Assembly: GCF_004015185.1 (NCBI RefSeq)
Contig: NZ_CP025746.1
Span: forward strand, 5,473,776 to 5,537,775
Reading direction: 5' to 3'
DNA from: Clostridium manihotivorum
Lineage (GTDB): Bacteria; Bacillota; Clostridia; Clostridiales; Clostridiaceae
Length of the DNA stretch: 64,000 nt
Program-made: the position numbers and the translations under genes
The notes under the pieces: model-generated
The model's input: the letters and a program-made list of their open reading frames with translations, nothing else
Told to the model about the DNA's origin: nothing
Databases searched by the model: none
Shown here: positions 36,357 to 44,780 of the stretch, piece after piece
Layout of the letters: every line of letters begins with the position of its first letter
Numbering within the stretch: the stretch's first letter is position 1

Positions 36357-36956
36357 CTACTCTTGCCAAGTGAATTTTTTTACTTTTTTATTTAAAGCTT
36401 TTTCTGCTAAAAGTTTTGATGTAATATCTGTAAATAGAAGAAACTCTCTAAAAATTTCATCTAGCTCTGATAGCTTGTCTAAATAAATAAGATTTCCTTC
36501 GCTATCAAATGCACCTTGTGATCTTCCTAAAAGGAATTCACTGCTTGGCATTATTCTAGCCGCAAGCTCAGGTGAATCAAGTATTTGTCTAAGATGTGCC
36601 TGTGCACGAGAAGAACCAAGTGTACCAAGAGAAGCTCCCACAATTAAAACAGGCTTGTCAGTAAGTGCTTGACTAGTGTAACTAATCCATTCAAGAGCAC
36701 TCTTTAAAACCGCAGGTATGGCATGGTCATACTCTGGAGTTGCTATTATTACTCCATCTGCTTTAAGAATTTTATCAGATAATTCTGCTACCTTTTCAGG
36801 AATATCAGTATCCTCTGGCTCATTAAAGGCAGGTAAAGCCTTAATTTCATATAGTTCGATCTCTGCCTCATTAGAAAAATGCTTTTGCATAAATTGAAGC
36901 AGCATACGATTAGTTGACACGTCTGAGTTAGTACCTACAATTGCTAAATACTTCAT
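36357..36956 (-). CDS. NADPH-dependent FMN reductase family protein
   Basis: 199 residues with the flavodoxin-like fold of the NADPH-dependent FMN reductase group; ATPEYDHAIPAVLKSALEW is the family signature. It is a clear paralogue of the first 180 residues of the downstream 807-residue protein (shared GSSRAQAHLRQILDSP region), so the locus contains the same domain twice, once free and once fused. It probably supplies electrons from NAD(P)H, either as a partner subunit of the fused reductase or by providing reduced flavin. It is the first gene of the two-gene minus-strand operon, divergent from a LysR gene. Confidence 0.88.
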   Translation of the reverse strand: MKYLAIVGTNSDVSTNRMLLQFMQKHFSNEAEIELYEIKALPAFNEPEDTDIPEKVAELSDKILKADGVIIATPEYDHAIPAVLKSALEWISYTSQALTDKPVLIVGASLGTLGSSRAQAHLRQILDSPELAARIMPSSEFLLGRSQGAFDSEGNLIYLDKLSELDEIFREFLLFTDITSKLLAEKALNKKVKKFTWQE

Positions 36957-37134
36957 AGTAATCCCCTTTCTCTATTTCAAAATTTCATGATTTCATAATT
37001 CAATAATTCCTTGATATAATTTTAACATGTTGAGTATATTATATCTAATAGTTATTTATTGAAGTTTGATAACATATTTGTTATAATCAAACACATTAAA
37101 AAATACGTTATTGTTTCACAAAAGGATGATTTAA

Positions 37135-38082
37135 ATGTCAAAATACTATTCTCAAGATATTTTGTATTATATTGATGCCATTTTAAAATACAGTAATTAT
37201 GGCAAGGCTGCCAAATCACTTTATATTTCTCAACCTTATTTGACACAGGTTATTAAAAGGGTAGAAAGTCAGTTAGACTGTGAGCTTATCAATCGTAGCA
37301 ATCTGCCATATCGATTAACGGAGCAGGGAAAGATATATTATCAGTATTTAACTTCAATAGAAAATAATTATGCTAAGCTGCTTAGGGAAATATCAGCTGT
37401 GTCAGATATAGATAGCAAGGTTATCAAGATAGGAGTACTTCCTAGCCTTGGAACCTACCTTTTACCTCTTTTTTTACCAAAGTTTTTAGATATGCATCCA
37501 AACTGTAGAATAGAGCTTTCAGAGGCTTTGCCAGAAAAAAATGAAAAACTAACTCAGAATGGTGAATTGGATTTTTGGCTTGGACAAAATTCAACAAATA
37601 TTTCTCCTAACTTAAACTCCATTACTTGGGGCAGACACAGATACCGTGCTATTATTCCTCGCTGCTGTGATCTATATCAGAAAGACGTGGCCATTATTCC
37701 AGAAGGAAATATTGATATAAACAAGCTACTGTGTCAAAAGCTCATACTAACTTCCAAAGGTTCTGCTATAAGAAAGCAGATAGATCAGTTATTCAGCCTT
37801 TATAAGGTGCAACCCAAAATCATAATGGAAAGCACTGAAATCAATACGGTTCGTGAACTTGCAACCAGTAATTTAGGCCTGACCTTTATACCAGAAAGCA
37901 TCTATGTAAAGGAGTGTCCATCTGAATACAATATATATGAAGTTCCAATGGATGAGCTTAGTTTAGATTATTTTATTGCATATCACAGTGAAAAAAAACT
38001 AAATGCCGTTGATAAAGACCTTATAGATGCATTTCTAGCTCATGGGCAAAATAATTTCAATATAGGAGATCAAGATGAATGA
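37135..38082 (+). CDS. LysR-family transcriptional regulator of the flavin reductase locus
   Basis: 315 residues. N-terminal winged helix (ILKYSNYGKAAKSLYISQPY ... VESQLDCELINRS) and a substrate-binding domain from about 90 (VIKIGVLPSLGTYLLPLFLP). It is divergent from the two reductase genes with 178 bp between the starts, and its last codons overlap the start of the ApbE gene by 8 bp, so regulator and flavin transferase are translated together. The natural reading is control of the whole locus by the reductase substrate. The gap holds an AT-rich stretch with dyads near 37040-37100 that could be the binding site. Confidence 0.9.
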   Translation: MSKYYSQDILYYIDAILKYSNYGKAAKSLYISQPYLTQVIKRVESQLDCELINRSNLPYRLTEQGKIYYQYLTSIENNYAKLLREISAVSDIDSKVIKIGVLPSLGTYLLPLFLPKFLDMHPNCRIELSEALPEKNEKLTQNGELDFWLGQNSTNISPNLNSITWGRHRYRAIIPRCCDLYQKDVAIIPEGNIDINKLLCQKLILTSKGSAIRKQIDQLFSLYKVQPKIIMESTEINTVRELATSNLGLTFIPESIYVKECPSEYNIYEVPMDELSLDYFIAYHSEKKLNAVDKDLIDAFLAHGQNNFNIGDQDE

Positions 38083-39013
38083 GTATACTAAGATAATATA
38101 TCTTATGGGAACAAAAATCTCTCTATATATAAAGGGAGAGTCAGCTGAAAAGCTTGCTGAAAAGGCTGAGAACCTGCTGATTCACTATGAAGAAGTCTTT
38201 AGTGCCAACAGTGATAACTCACAGCTTGCCATGCTAAAAAAAGAAGCTTATTTGGCTCCACAAGAAGTAGATGAGGAACTGTATGATCTGATAAAAATAG
38301 GAAAAGATCATAGTCTATGTGAGAATTCATATTTAAATATTGCAATAGGTCCATTAATAAAATTATGGAGAATAGGTTTTAAGGAAGCACATGTACCTGA
38401 AAAAGAAGCTATAGTAAAGGTACTAGAGCTTTTAAAGCCTGGGAATATACAACTAGATGATGAAAAAAAGACTGTGTATTTCTTGAAAAAAGGCATTGAA
38501 ATAGACCTTGGAGCCATAGCCAAAGGATATTTTGCTGATAAAGTTATGGAACTATTTAAGAAAAACGGTGCTGTTTCAGCTATGGTAGATATGGGAGGTA
38601 ACGTCCTAGTCTTTGGAGACTCACCATCTGAAGGTGGTGACTGGAAGGTAGGAATACAAAATCCATTTCTACCAAGAGGCAATGCGGTGGCACTTGTAAA
38701 AATAAAAGATCAATCCGTTGTAACCTCCGGAATATATGAGAGAGTGCTTGAAAAGGATGGTAGTAGATACCATCATATATTTGACAGCAAAACAGGCTAC
38801 CCAATAGAAAGCAATATAGCTTCCTTAACTATTATTGCTGACAAGTCCCTAGACTGTGATATATATACTACAAAATTGTTTGGATTAGATGCAGCTTCAA
38901 TTATTCGTAGAGTCAATAGCATTAATGGTATGGGTGCTGTTGTAATAACTGTGGATGGAAAACTAGCCTATACAAATAATCTTATGGGAAGAATATATCC
39001 AGTAACAGTTTAA
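38075..39013 (+). CDS. apbE: FAD:protein FMN transferase (ApbE/Ftp)
   Basis: 312 residues. ApbE motifs are present: MGTKISLYI at the start, LGAIAKGYFADKV near 150, DMGGNVLVFG near 170, and RYHHIFDSKTGYPIES near 235 with the metal/FAD-binding residues. The enzyme moves FMN from FAD onto a Ser/Thr in D-x-x-(S/T)-G-A-(T/S) motifs. The fused reductase across the divergent promoter contains just such a motif (Ser258), so this is its likely maturation enzyme. No lipoprotein or signal sequence is present, unlike most ApbE proteins, so flavinylation should take place in the cytoplasm, in line with the reductase. A terminator follows. Confidence 0.93.
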   Translation: MNEYTKIIYLMGTKISLYIKGESAEKLAEKAENLLIHYEEVFSANSDNSQLAMLKKEAYLAPQEVDEELYDLIKIGKDHSLCENSYLNIAIGPLIKLWRIGFKEAHVPEKEAIVKVLELLKPGNIQLDDEKKTVYFLKKGIEIDLGAIAKGYFADKVMELFKKNGAVSAMVDMGGNVLVFGDSPSEGGDWKVGIQNPFLPRGNAVALVKIKDQSVVTSGIYERVLEKDGSRYHHIFDSKTGYPIESNIASLTIIADKSLDCDIYTTKLFGLDAASIIRRVNSINGMGAVVITVDGKLAYTNNLMGRIYPVTV

Positions 39014-39031
39014 AGCAAAAATCAAATAGTT

Positions 39032-39062
39032 TACCCCCTAGACAAAAATGTTTAGGAGGGTA
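39032..39062 (+). terminator. Terminator after apbE (CTAGACA-type hairpin)
   Basis: TACCCCCTAGACA and TGTTTAGGAGGGTA pair around four A, 18 bp past the stop. Its arms resemble those of hairpins at 26440, 30646 and 43322. Confidence 0.6.
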
Positions 39063-39108
39063 TATGGCTGGGGAGATGGGTAAATATTAGTATCCTCGAT
39101 ATTATTGA

Positions 39109-39554
39109 GAGTGTAAAATAGTCTGTGTAAACTTCAGAAGATGATATAATAAATTATCAGTATGAAGGTAGCACAGACTATGTCTTTTTCTAAAGATGAA
39201 TTAATAAAAATGCTTGCTAAGGATCCAAATATAAAAACAGCTGAGGATATTCAAAATGTATTGAAAGATTTGCTTGGAGGATTACTTCAGCAAATGCTTG
39301 AAGGAGAAATTAATGAACATCTAGGTTATGCTAATCACGACTATAAAAATAAGAATACAACTAACAGTAGAAATGGCAAGAGTCTTAAAACAATGAAGTC
39401 CGACTTAGGATTATTTGACCTTGATGTTCCTAGAGACCGTGACGGCTCATTTGAGCCGGAAATCGTAAAGAAGCATCAAACAGATGTATCTTACTTAGAA
39501 AGCTCAATTATCGGTGTAGATTGTCAAGTACTTTTGGGTTCTTTCCAAAGTTAG
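39109..39554 (+). pseudogene. IS256-family transposase, N-terminal fragment with left IS end
   Basis: GAGAGTGTAAAATAGTCTGTG at 39109 looks like the left terminal repeat of clostridial IS256-type elements. The frame from 39162 encodes about 117 residues of a mutator-type transposase (LLQQMLEGEINEHLGY, SRNGKSLKTMKSDLG, VPRDRDGSFEPEIVKKHQT). Homology stops near LESSIIG (about 39510), and the catalytic domain is missing: the sequence runs into the end of the ISL3-type element that follows. It cannot make an active transposase. Confidence 0.8.
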
Positions 39555-41037
39555 TTGAAAGTACGAAGTCTTTCGTAGGAAAGAACCTTTTTACGTATGG
39601 TCTCAAAAGTACACCTTCCATACATTATTCTCTTTATTACCTTTATCTTATTTACACTGCCTTCTGCTAATCCATTACTATATTTATACATGATAGCATT
39701 TTTGACTGCAGCTATATCTTTAGTTAATCCTTTAATAAAACTGTTGATTTCAGATATATTTAACTTCTTAGCATCTTCAAGCCAAGTGTCTAAAGCGTTT
39801 GGTTTCTTGCTAAATAAAATCTTCTTGAATGAATCTACCAATAAATATATTTTAGACAAGATAGGATATTCTTTACCTATTACTTCTAATTGTTCAATTG
39901 AAATAGCCTTGACTTTATCTAGTGGCTTATATAGTAATTTTATAAGATATTTACGATCAATCAATTCATACTTCAGATAATTAGAATCTATAACTTGCTT
40001 TATTAGTCTTCTTTTTCTTGTAGAATACATTCTTATTGCTGAAGCGGAGCCTGTATAACCGTTTAAACGTAAATGTTCTTCAATTATTCTAAATGTATAT
40101 CCTTTTGTAAGTAAATCATCAATTATGCTATGAAATGGTGACAAAGGAGATTTTTTAGAAATTCCAAATGTGCCGTGAACTGCGCAAGCATTACTATCAA
40201 GGTATCTTCTAACGGTTTGTCTTGATATTCCTGTTTCTCTTGAAATTTCTCTTATTCCGTAACCTTGCTTATGCAAGTTACGAACTTGATTTAAGTTTTT
40301 CTCTTTCTTAGTAACATTTTCTTTATGATTTAAATTTGGAGAATCATTTTCCTTAAGAATTAACTCAGACTTGTCCAGAGAAAGATATTTATTAACAGTA
40401 CGTATGTCCATCTTTAATTCTAATCCTATTTCTTTAGGAGATTTACCCTTATCATATAGAATATTTGCTTGATTTATTCTATTAAGCTTTCTCGTATTAC
40501 CGTAAGCTGTTTCCTGCTTAAGATTTCTGCTTGTTTGTTTTTGCAACTTTACATTAAAACTCAGTATCTTAGTTAGATAGTTTTTGCAGTAGTCTGTTAA
40601 ATTCTTCAATATATGAAATCTATCACTGATTTGAATTGATTTTGGATGAGCTTTCTTTATAGCAGTTGCATATGTCTGGGCCCCATCTCGTGAAATCACC
40701 TCCAAATTAGGATATGTTTTTAACCATTCAACAACATTATCTAATTCTCTAGAATCTAATATGTCTACAATATGTTTTGTTTCAATATCAATCATAACTG
40801 TTCCATAAGTGCTACGTTTTTTCATTGCAAAATCATCTATACAAACTTTAGTTACAGAGCTCTTATCTATTATATGAGTTTCTTTTTTTTAAGAGATTGC
40901 AAATGGTACTTTTACCTATATTTGCAATCCTATTTCTTATAATTCTTTCCGCTGCTAATGAGCTTACATTAACAGATATATTAATTATTATAGTGGCTCG
41001 ATTGTCAAGACAAAAATATTTAAGTTTACAATGAACC
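39551..41037 (-). pseudogene. ISL3-family transposase, 5'-truncated and frameshifted
   Basis: A 424-residue frame (39551-40825) encodes most of an ISL3 DDE transposase: VISRDGAQTYATAIKKAHP, ISDRFHILKNL, a central HTH (GYGIREISRETGISRQTVRRYL) and a C-terminal GLAEGSVNKIKVIKRIMYGR. Upstream the reading continues (THIIDKSSVTKVCIDDFA) until a run of eight A at about 40883-40890, where the frame changes; the earlier part reads VHCKLKYFCLDNR, LAAERIIRNRIANIG. This zinc-finger part is cut near 41037 at the edge of the IS3 element. So the copy lacks its first codons and has a frameshift at a homopolymer. Confidence 0.75.
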
Positions 41038-41061
41038 ATATTTTACCATTATGTAGTTGCA

Positions 41062-41945
41062 CTATGCAGTAATACCAAGTAGCACAGGATAGTAGTTTTC
41101 TGCCGGAGTTTGATAGCCAAGTGCAGAGTGGAGCTTTTCAAAATTGTAGCTGTGGATAAAATCACCAATCTGCTTACGGGCATCTCTTATGTTAACATAG
41201 TCCTTCAGGTAGACTTCGTCATATTTGAGCGTGCGGAACCAGCGTTCAATCATGATATTGTCTGCCCATCTGCTCTTACCATCCATGCTAATTTTGACTC
41301 TATGGTTTTCCACAAAGCTAATATACTCATGACCTGTGAATTGGTCGCCTTGATCAGAGTTCAATGTTTCAGGTTTAGCAACAGAAAAGGCTTTTTCAAG
41401 AGCGCTTTTAACCATATTTGTGGATAACGTATCGTCCAGCTCCCAGCCTACGATGAGACGACTGTGCCAGTCGATAATGGCTGTCAGATAGACAAAACCA
41501 TGTTTGAGGCGGATGTAGGTTATATCGATAGACCATGCTTGATTCGGCCTTACAATATCCACATTCCTAAGAAGATAAGGGTATATCTTGTGTCCTTTAG
41601 CAGGCTTGGACAGGTTGGGTTTAGGGTAGATCGCATGTATGTCCATATCCTGCATGTACCTGCGAGTCTTCAATCTACCTATATCGAATCCTTGTTGCAA
41701 TGCTTTGAAATCTGCCTGGAGCCCCAGGATGGGTTGTCAGTGTGCATTCTATCTATGGAGTCTTTTATAGCTAATTCTGTTTCAGACGGACTTTTACTCT
41801 TGTAGTATGCACTGGTACGGTTTACGTCCAGTAATTCAGCTACTGTGGATAAAGGGAGTTCCTTGCTATCTTTTTGGGCGCGGAGTAAATTTACTCTCCC
41901 AATCAGGTCCAAAGAGTTCTTCAGATTTTTTTTTGAGCCAATCAA
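41062..41945 (-). pseudogene. IS3-family transposase OrfB, frameshifted
   Basis: The integrase-type core is split. The upstream part (41679-41945) has LIGRVNLLRAQKDSKELPLS and PSWGSRQISKH; the downstream part (41062-41700) has WSIDITYIRLKHGFVYLTAI, NSDQGDQFTGHEY and the final Glu in RTLKYDEVYLKDY. At about 41697 the reading KHCNKDSI should be KHLQQGFDIG, which needs one extra T, so a single-base loss has broken the gene. DDE residues are all present in the downstream part. The normal frame entry from orfA would be by -1 slippage at nine A near 41930. Confidence 0.85.
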
Positions 41946-42204
41946 CCTGCGTAGTTAACTGACCAACTTTCTTATATAGATCATCCTTCTCCGCTTCGCT
42001 TGATTTAAGGCTTTCTTTAAGCTTTTCATCCTTTTTATTATCAAAGGCATTGGCGGCGTTTTCGAGGAATTCGCTCTTCCAGTTACGCAACTGGTTTGGA
42101 GCAATCTCGTGTTCACTTGCCAGCTGGCTCAACTCCTTTTCGCCTTTTAGTAGCTCTATTATTACTTTAGCTTTGAATTCTGGTGTGAATGTTCTTTTTC
42201 TCAT
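41866..42204 (-). CDS. IS3-family transposase OrfA
   Basis: 112 residues: N-terminal helix-turn-helix (RTFTPEFKAKVIIELLKGEK ... ELSQLASEHEIAPNQLRNWK) and a C-terminal leucine-zipper coiled coil (LYKKVGQLTTQVDWLKKK). It overlaps orfB, and the codons LKKKSEE are encoded over a run of nine A, the expected -1 frameshift site that makes the OrfAB transposase. OrfA alone is intact, but OrfB is not. Confidence 0.85.
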   Translation of the reverse strand: MRKRTFTPEFKAKVIIELLKGEKELSQLASEHEIAPNQLRNWKSEFLENAANAFDNKKDEKLKESLKSSEAEKDDLYKKVGQLTTQVDWLKKKSEELFGPDWESKFTPRPKR

Positions 42205-42439
42205 AATGAAAACCTGCTTTCTTTTGATACTTTTATTATATCAGGTTCATTATATTTAACTCATATTTTTGTTGAGTTTTCTTAGACCATTATACTTATA
42301 ATAAATAAAAACTATGTTTGGAGATGTGAATTTGAAGAATATTAAGATACTGCATTAATTTGATGAGAATAATACTATTCATATTATAGCAGCAAGTACT
42401 TCCGAAGGAAGCTACTATCCACGTTGCTGAAAAATATCA

Positions 42440-42700
42440 AAGAACAAACTTCAAAGTATACTAGAAAACTTTCTGATGGATCTTTAGATGGCTTTTCTAC
42501 AACTGCTTGAATAAACTCTGATGTGTCCAGTTTTTGATTAGTTTGTAGTAGTTCCGATTTTTGAAGTTAATACTCCTTGATATACTTGTTGACAGCGTCT
42601 TTACTCATTGTAGTTCTTTTTCAATAGCTTGTTTTGTCATTCCGTCAATGTGCTTTAAGATAATTTTTTGTTTCTGTAGCAATCAGATCATTCCCCCTTG
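42440..42700 (-). pseudogene. IS21-type IstA N-terminal remnant
   Basis: The minus strand reads, in shifting frames, KQKIILKHIDGMTKQAIEKE, then MSKDAVNKYIKEY, a TAA, and LQKSELLQTNQKLDTSEF followed by IQAVVEKP. This resembles the HTH region of IS21 IstA proteins. At least one frameshift and one stop are present and the catalytic core is missing. The adjoining 42310-42430 stretch has no clear frame; on the plus strand it weakly resembles an ISL3 N-terminus, which I do not claim. Confidence 0.45.
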
Positions 42701-42905
42701 CCCTCCTATTAGCATGATGCTAATAAGATAGCATATTTTATTAAAGAAATGACCTAGTTTTCAATGAGCACTTGACCTAATTTTAGATTAGCATAAACAT
42801 TTATGTCTATCACGTACTAAAATCAAAATACTATTAAATTTTAAGCAAATGTAAATAATACTATTATTATACTAACTCCAATACATACCACTTTCGGAGG
42901 TACTT

Positions 42906-43319
42906 ATGCTGACAAATGAGGAAAAAGCTTATATTGCTGGAATAATTGATGGCGAAGGTAGCATTATGCTAACCAAGTTTCATAGCAATGAATTTCATGC
43001 TCCATGTGTTTCCATAGCTTCTACAACCTTAGAACTTCTGCAATGGATTAAAAACAAAATAAATACCGGAGTAATTAAAAGAAAGAAAAATTATGATACT
43101 GAAAAACATAGAGATTGTTTTTCATATATATTGAAGTATAATGACGCTATAAGCTTTCTAGAAATGATAGAACCCTATCTTGTCATTGAAAGTAAAAAGC
43201 GCCGAGCTTCAATGATTATAAATGAATACAAAAGCTTAACACCTAGAAATGGCAGGTATTCTGAGGAACTTCTAGAAAAGAAACAAGAATTTTATGATAG
43301 ATTTATTTCAATTAAATAG
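42906..43319 (+). CDS. Free-standing LAGLIDADG-type homing endonuclease-like protein
   Basis: 137 residues with one LAGLIDADG motif near the start (YIAGIIDGEGSIML, residues 9-22), a beta region (PCVSIASTTLELLQWIKNKI) and a helical tail. Single-motif proteins work as homodimers and cut long DNA sites; the Asp and Glu in IDGEGS are the expected metal ligands. It is not inside any recognisable intron or intein, and the neighbours are an IS graveyard and small genes. It has an excellent ribosome site (CGGAGGT) and an intact frame ending in a terminator, which suggests it is expressed. Whether it is an active nuclease or a domesticated DNA-binding protein is open. Confidence 0.8.
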   Translation: MLTNEEKAYIAGIIDGEGSIMLTKFHSNEFHAPCVSIASTTLELLQWIKNKINTGVIKRKKNYDTEKHRDCFSYILKYNDAISFLEMIEPYLVIESKKRRASMIINEYKSLTPRNGRYSEELLEKKQEFYDRFISIK

Positions 43320-43321
43320 GT

Positions 43322-43352
43322 AAAAATCCTAGACATTTCTGTCTAGGGTTTT
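43322..43352 (+). terminator. Terminator after LAGLIDADG gene (CTAGACA-type hairpin)
   Basis: AAAATCCTAGACA and TGTCTAGGGTTTT pair around TTTC, three bases past the stop. Confidence 0.75.
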
Positions 43353-43519
43353 ATATGCTGGAGGCGATACATCTCCCTTAAAATCTCCCCTTGAATTTGT
43401 ATATTAAAAATATTATGCTTACATTTAACCCCGAGTAATCGGAATGGGATTGAACTATTTAAAACTTGTTCTAACGTAAAACCTAAAAAAGCAATTACTG
43501 TTAAAATTTTATTTACCAT
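43343..43519 (-). CDS. Small hydrophobic-start protein (doubtful)
   Basis: A 58-codon frame starting MVNKILTVIAFLGFTLEQVL has a near-ideal ribosome site (CGAGGAGGG eight bases before ATG 43519). The first 20 residues could span a membrane; the rest is basic. The stop codon lies inside the terminator hairpin of the convergent LAGLIDADG gene, which argues against a conserved C-terminus. I do not recognise a family. It might be a short membrane peptide or toxin-like protein, or chance. Confidence 0.3.
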   Translation of the reverse strand: MVNKILTVIAFLGFTLEQVLNSSIPFRLLGVKCKHNIFNIQIQGEILREMYRLQHIKP

Positions 43520-43618
43520 AGGCATCCCTCCTCGAATACTAACCAACATAACGTGTCCCCAATTGTCTATATGGTTTTCACAAGTTTCCCTGTTCCGGAG
43601 CAGGACAACTATAATATA

Positions 43619-44314
43619 TCATATATGTAAATATGAGTCAATCATTCTCCTATATGCATACACCGTATAAAATGCATACTTACTTTTTCTTCTATATAAT
43701 GCCTCAAGAGCCCTTTGTAATCTATTGTCATAGTAATTTTGAAGTATACTCAAATTCCATCTATTAATTTTATTCTTCTTAACATGTAATACATGATATT
43801 TATATATTTTTTCACATTCTGATAACTTTGAAACAGTTTCACATAATTCTTTATTTAATATGACTTTAGGATAAGTTCTTAAAACATAAGATTTATTATT
43901 CAAATTAAGGTTCTTAGCATTTTCTAAATTAGTTGAAATAAAAATTACATTATCATATTTTACATCTTCAAAGTCAGTATTTTTCAAATTACAATTAAAG
44001 AAGATAACATCTCTTAATATAGCATTCTTGAAGGATGTACTTTTTAAATTGCAACTTGTAAACTCTACTCCAAGTAACTTTGTATTTTTAAAATTACATT
44101 TAGTTATATTTGATGCATGGTATTTAACATTTTCAAAACTAGCATCTTTGTAAATCAAATTATGTATATTAGTTTGATAATTATATTTATCTTTAAATCC
44201 CCTATACTTCACTGGAGAATTGGATAAATTAAACCTTACTAATTTTCCACTTTTAATCTTCTCCATTCTCTTTATCTTTTCTTTCATTTTTCTTCTTTTT
44301 TTACTTTTCACCAT
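43619..44314 (-). CDS. Pentapeptide-repeat protein
   Basis: 231 residues from ATG 44314 (TGGAGG upstream; an earlier in-frame start at 44377 lacks one). A basic N-terminus (SKKRRKMKEKIKRMEKIKSG) is followed by about 18 pentapeptide-type repeats between residues 60 and 150 (ASFENVKYH, CNFKNTKLLG, CNLKSTSFKNA, CNLKNTDFED), which fold as a right-handed quadrilateral beta helix. The C-terminal 80 residues are helical and basic. Some such proteins mimic DNA and guard gyrase from quinolones, but this basic one need not; the role is unknown. It is placed 3' of the tmRNA gene. Confidence 0.8.
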   Translation of the reverse strand: MVKSKKRRKMKEKIKRMEKIKSGKLVRFNLSNSPVKYRGFKDKYNYQTNIHNLIYKDASFENVKYHASNITKCNFKNTKLLGVEFTSCNLKSTSFKNAILRDVIFFNCNLKNTDFEDVKYDNVIFISTNLENAKNLNLNNKSYVLRTYPKVILNKELCETVSKLSECEKIYKYHVLHVKKNKINRWNLSILQNYYDNRLQRALEALYRRKSKYAFYTVYAYRRMIDSYLHI

Positions 44315-44400
44315 TATATGCCTCCAAAACAAAAATGCACTATAACTCAACACGGTAATTATACCATATTTATACATTTAATTTTGTTTTTCCAATAAAA

Positions 44401-44427
44401 AATCCACGACAAATATGTCGTGGATTT
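44401..44427 (-). terminator. Terminator of the tmRNA gene
   Basis: ATCCACGACA and TGTCGTGGAT form a 10-bp stem; on the minus strand TTTTTTA follows, four bases after the tmRNA CCA end. Confidence 0.85.
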
Positions 44428-44430
44428 TAA

Positions 44431-44780
44431 TGGTGGAGATGACGGGTGTCGAACCCGTGTCCGAAAGCAGACCAGCTTGACTTTCTACGAGCGTAGTCTA
44501 TAATTTAACATTCCCTCCACAAGACGCCTATAGACAGGCTTCTTGCTTTAGTAGCTTCATAAATTCCGTTCCTAGGTCAAAGCTTTCCTGGGCTCGGGTC
44601 CCCGCTGTCGGCGCCAGATCCTAAGTCGCGGGACTCTTAGGCTGACGAGCTGCTACTAGGCAGCTAATGCAAAATTATCTTCTGCGTTTACATTTAGTGC
44701 ATAGTTGATCACGTGGGACCATGCTTCCCCCGGCTCGCTTATCAAACCCATCTTACCCCCGTCGAAGCCAAGGCATCCCC
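44431..44780 (-). ncRNA. ssrA: Transfer-messenger RNA (tmRNA)
   Basis: The minus strand starts GGGGATGCCTTGGCTTCGAC and ends with a T arm GGGTTCGACACCC and CATCTCCACCA, so both halves of the alanyl-tRNA-like domain and an encoded CCA are present, 350 nt in all. The tag frame reads GCA GAA GAT AAT TTT GCA TTA GCT GCC TAG, giving the degradation tag AEDNFALAA. With SmpB it rescues stalled ribosomes. In many clostridia ssrA lies close behind smpB; here about 9 kb separate them, filled by accessory genes. Confidence 0.97.

Larger units (their letters stand above)
41032..42250 (-). mobile_element. IS3-family insertion sequence (probably dead)
   Basis: The two transposase frames orfA and orfB are present in the usual order on the minus strand. 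Ends are provisional: TGAACCATATTTTACC at 41033 and, inverted, TGAACCTGATATAATAAAA at about 42248 share TGAACC and ATAT. The element appears to have cut the neighbouring ISL3 copy at its left border. No clear target duplication could be picked out. Confidence 0.6.

Noticed and set aside
42310..42500. Plus-strand reading resembling an ISL3 N-terminus (FDENNTIHIIAAS, SKYTRKLSDGS)
   Set aside because: The overlapping minus-strand IstA reading is about as good, the frames are broken and the orientation conflicts with the neighbouring ISL3 copy.
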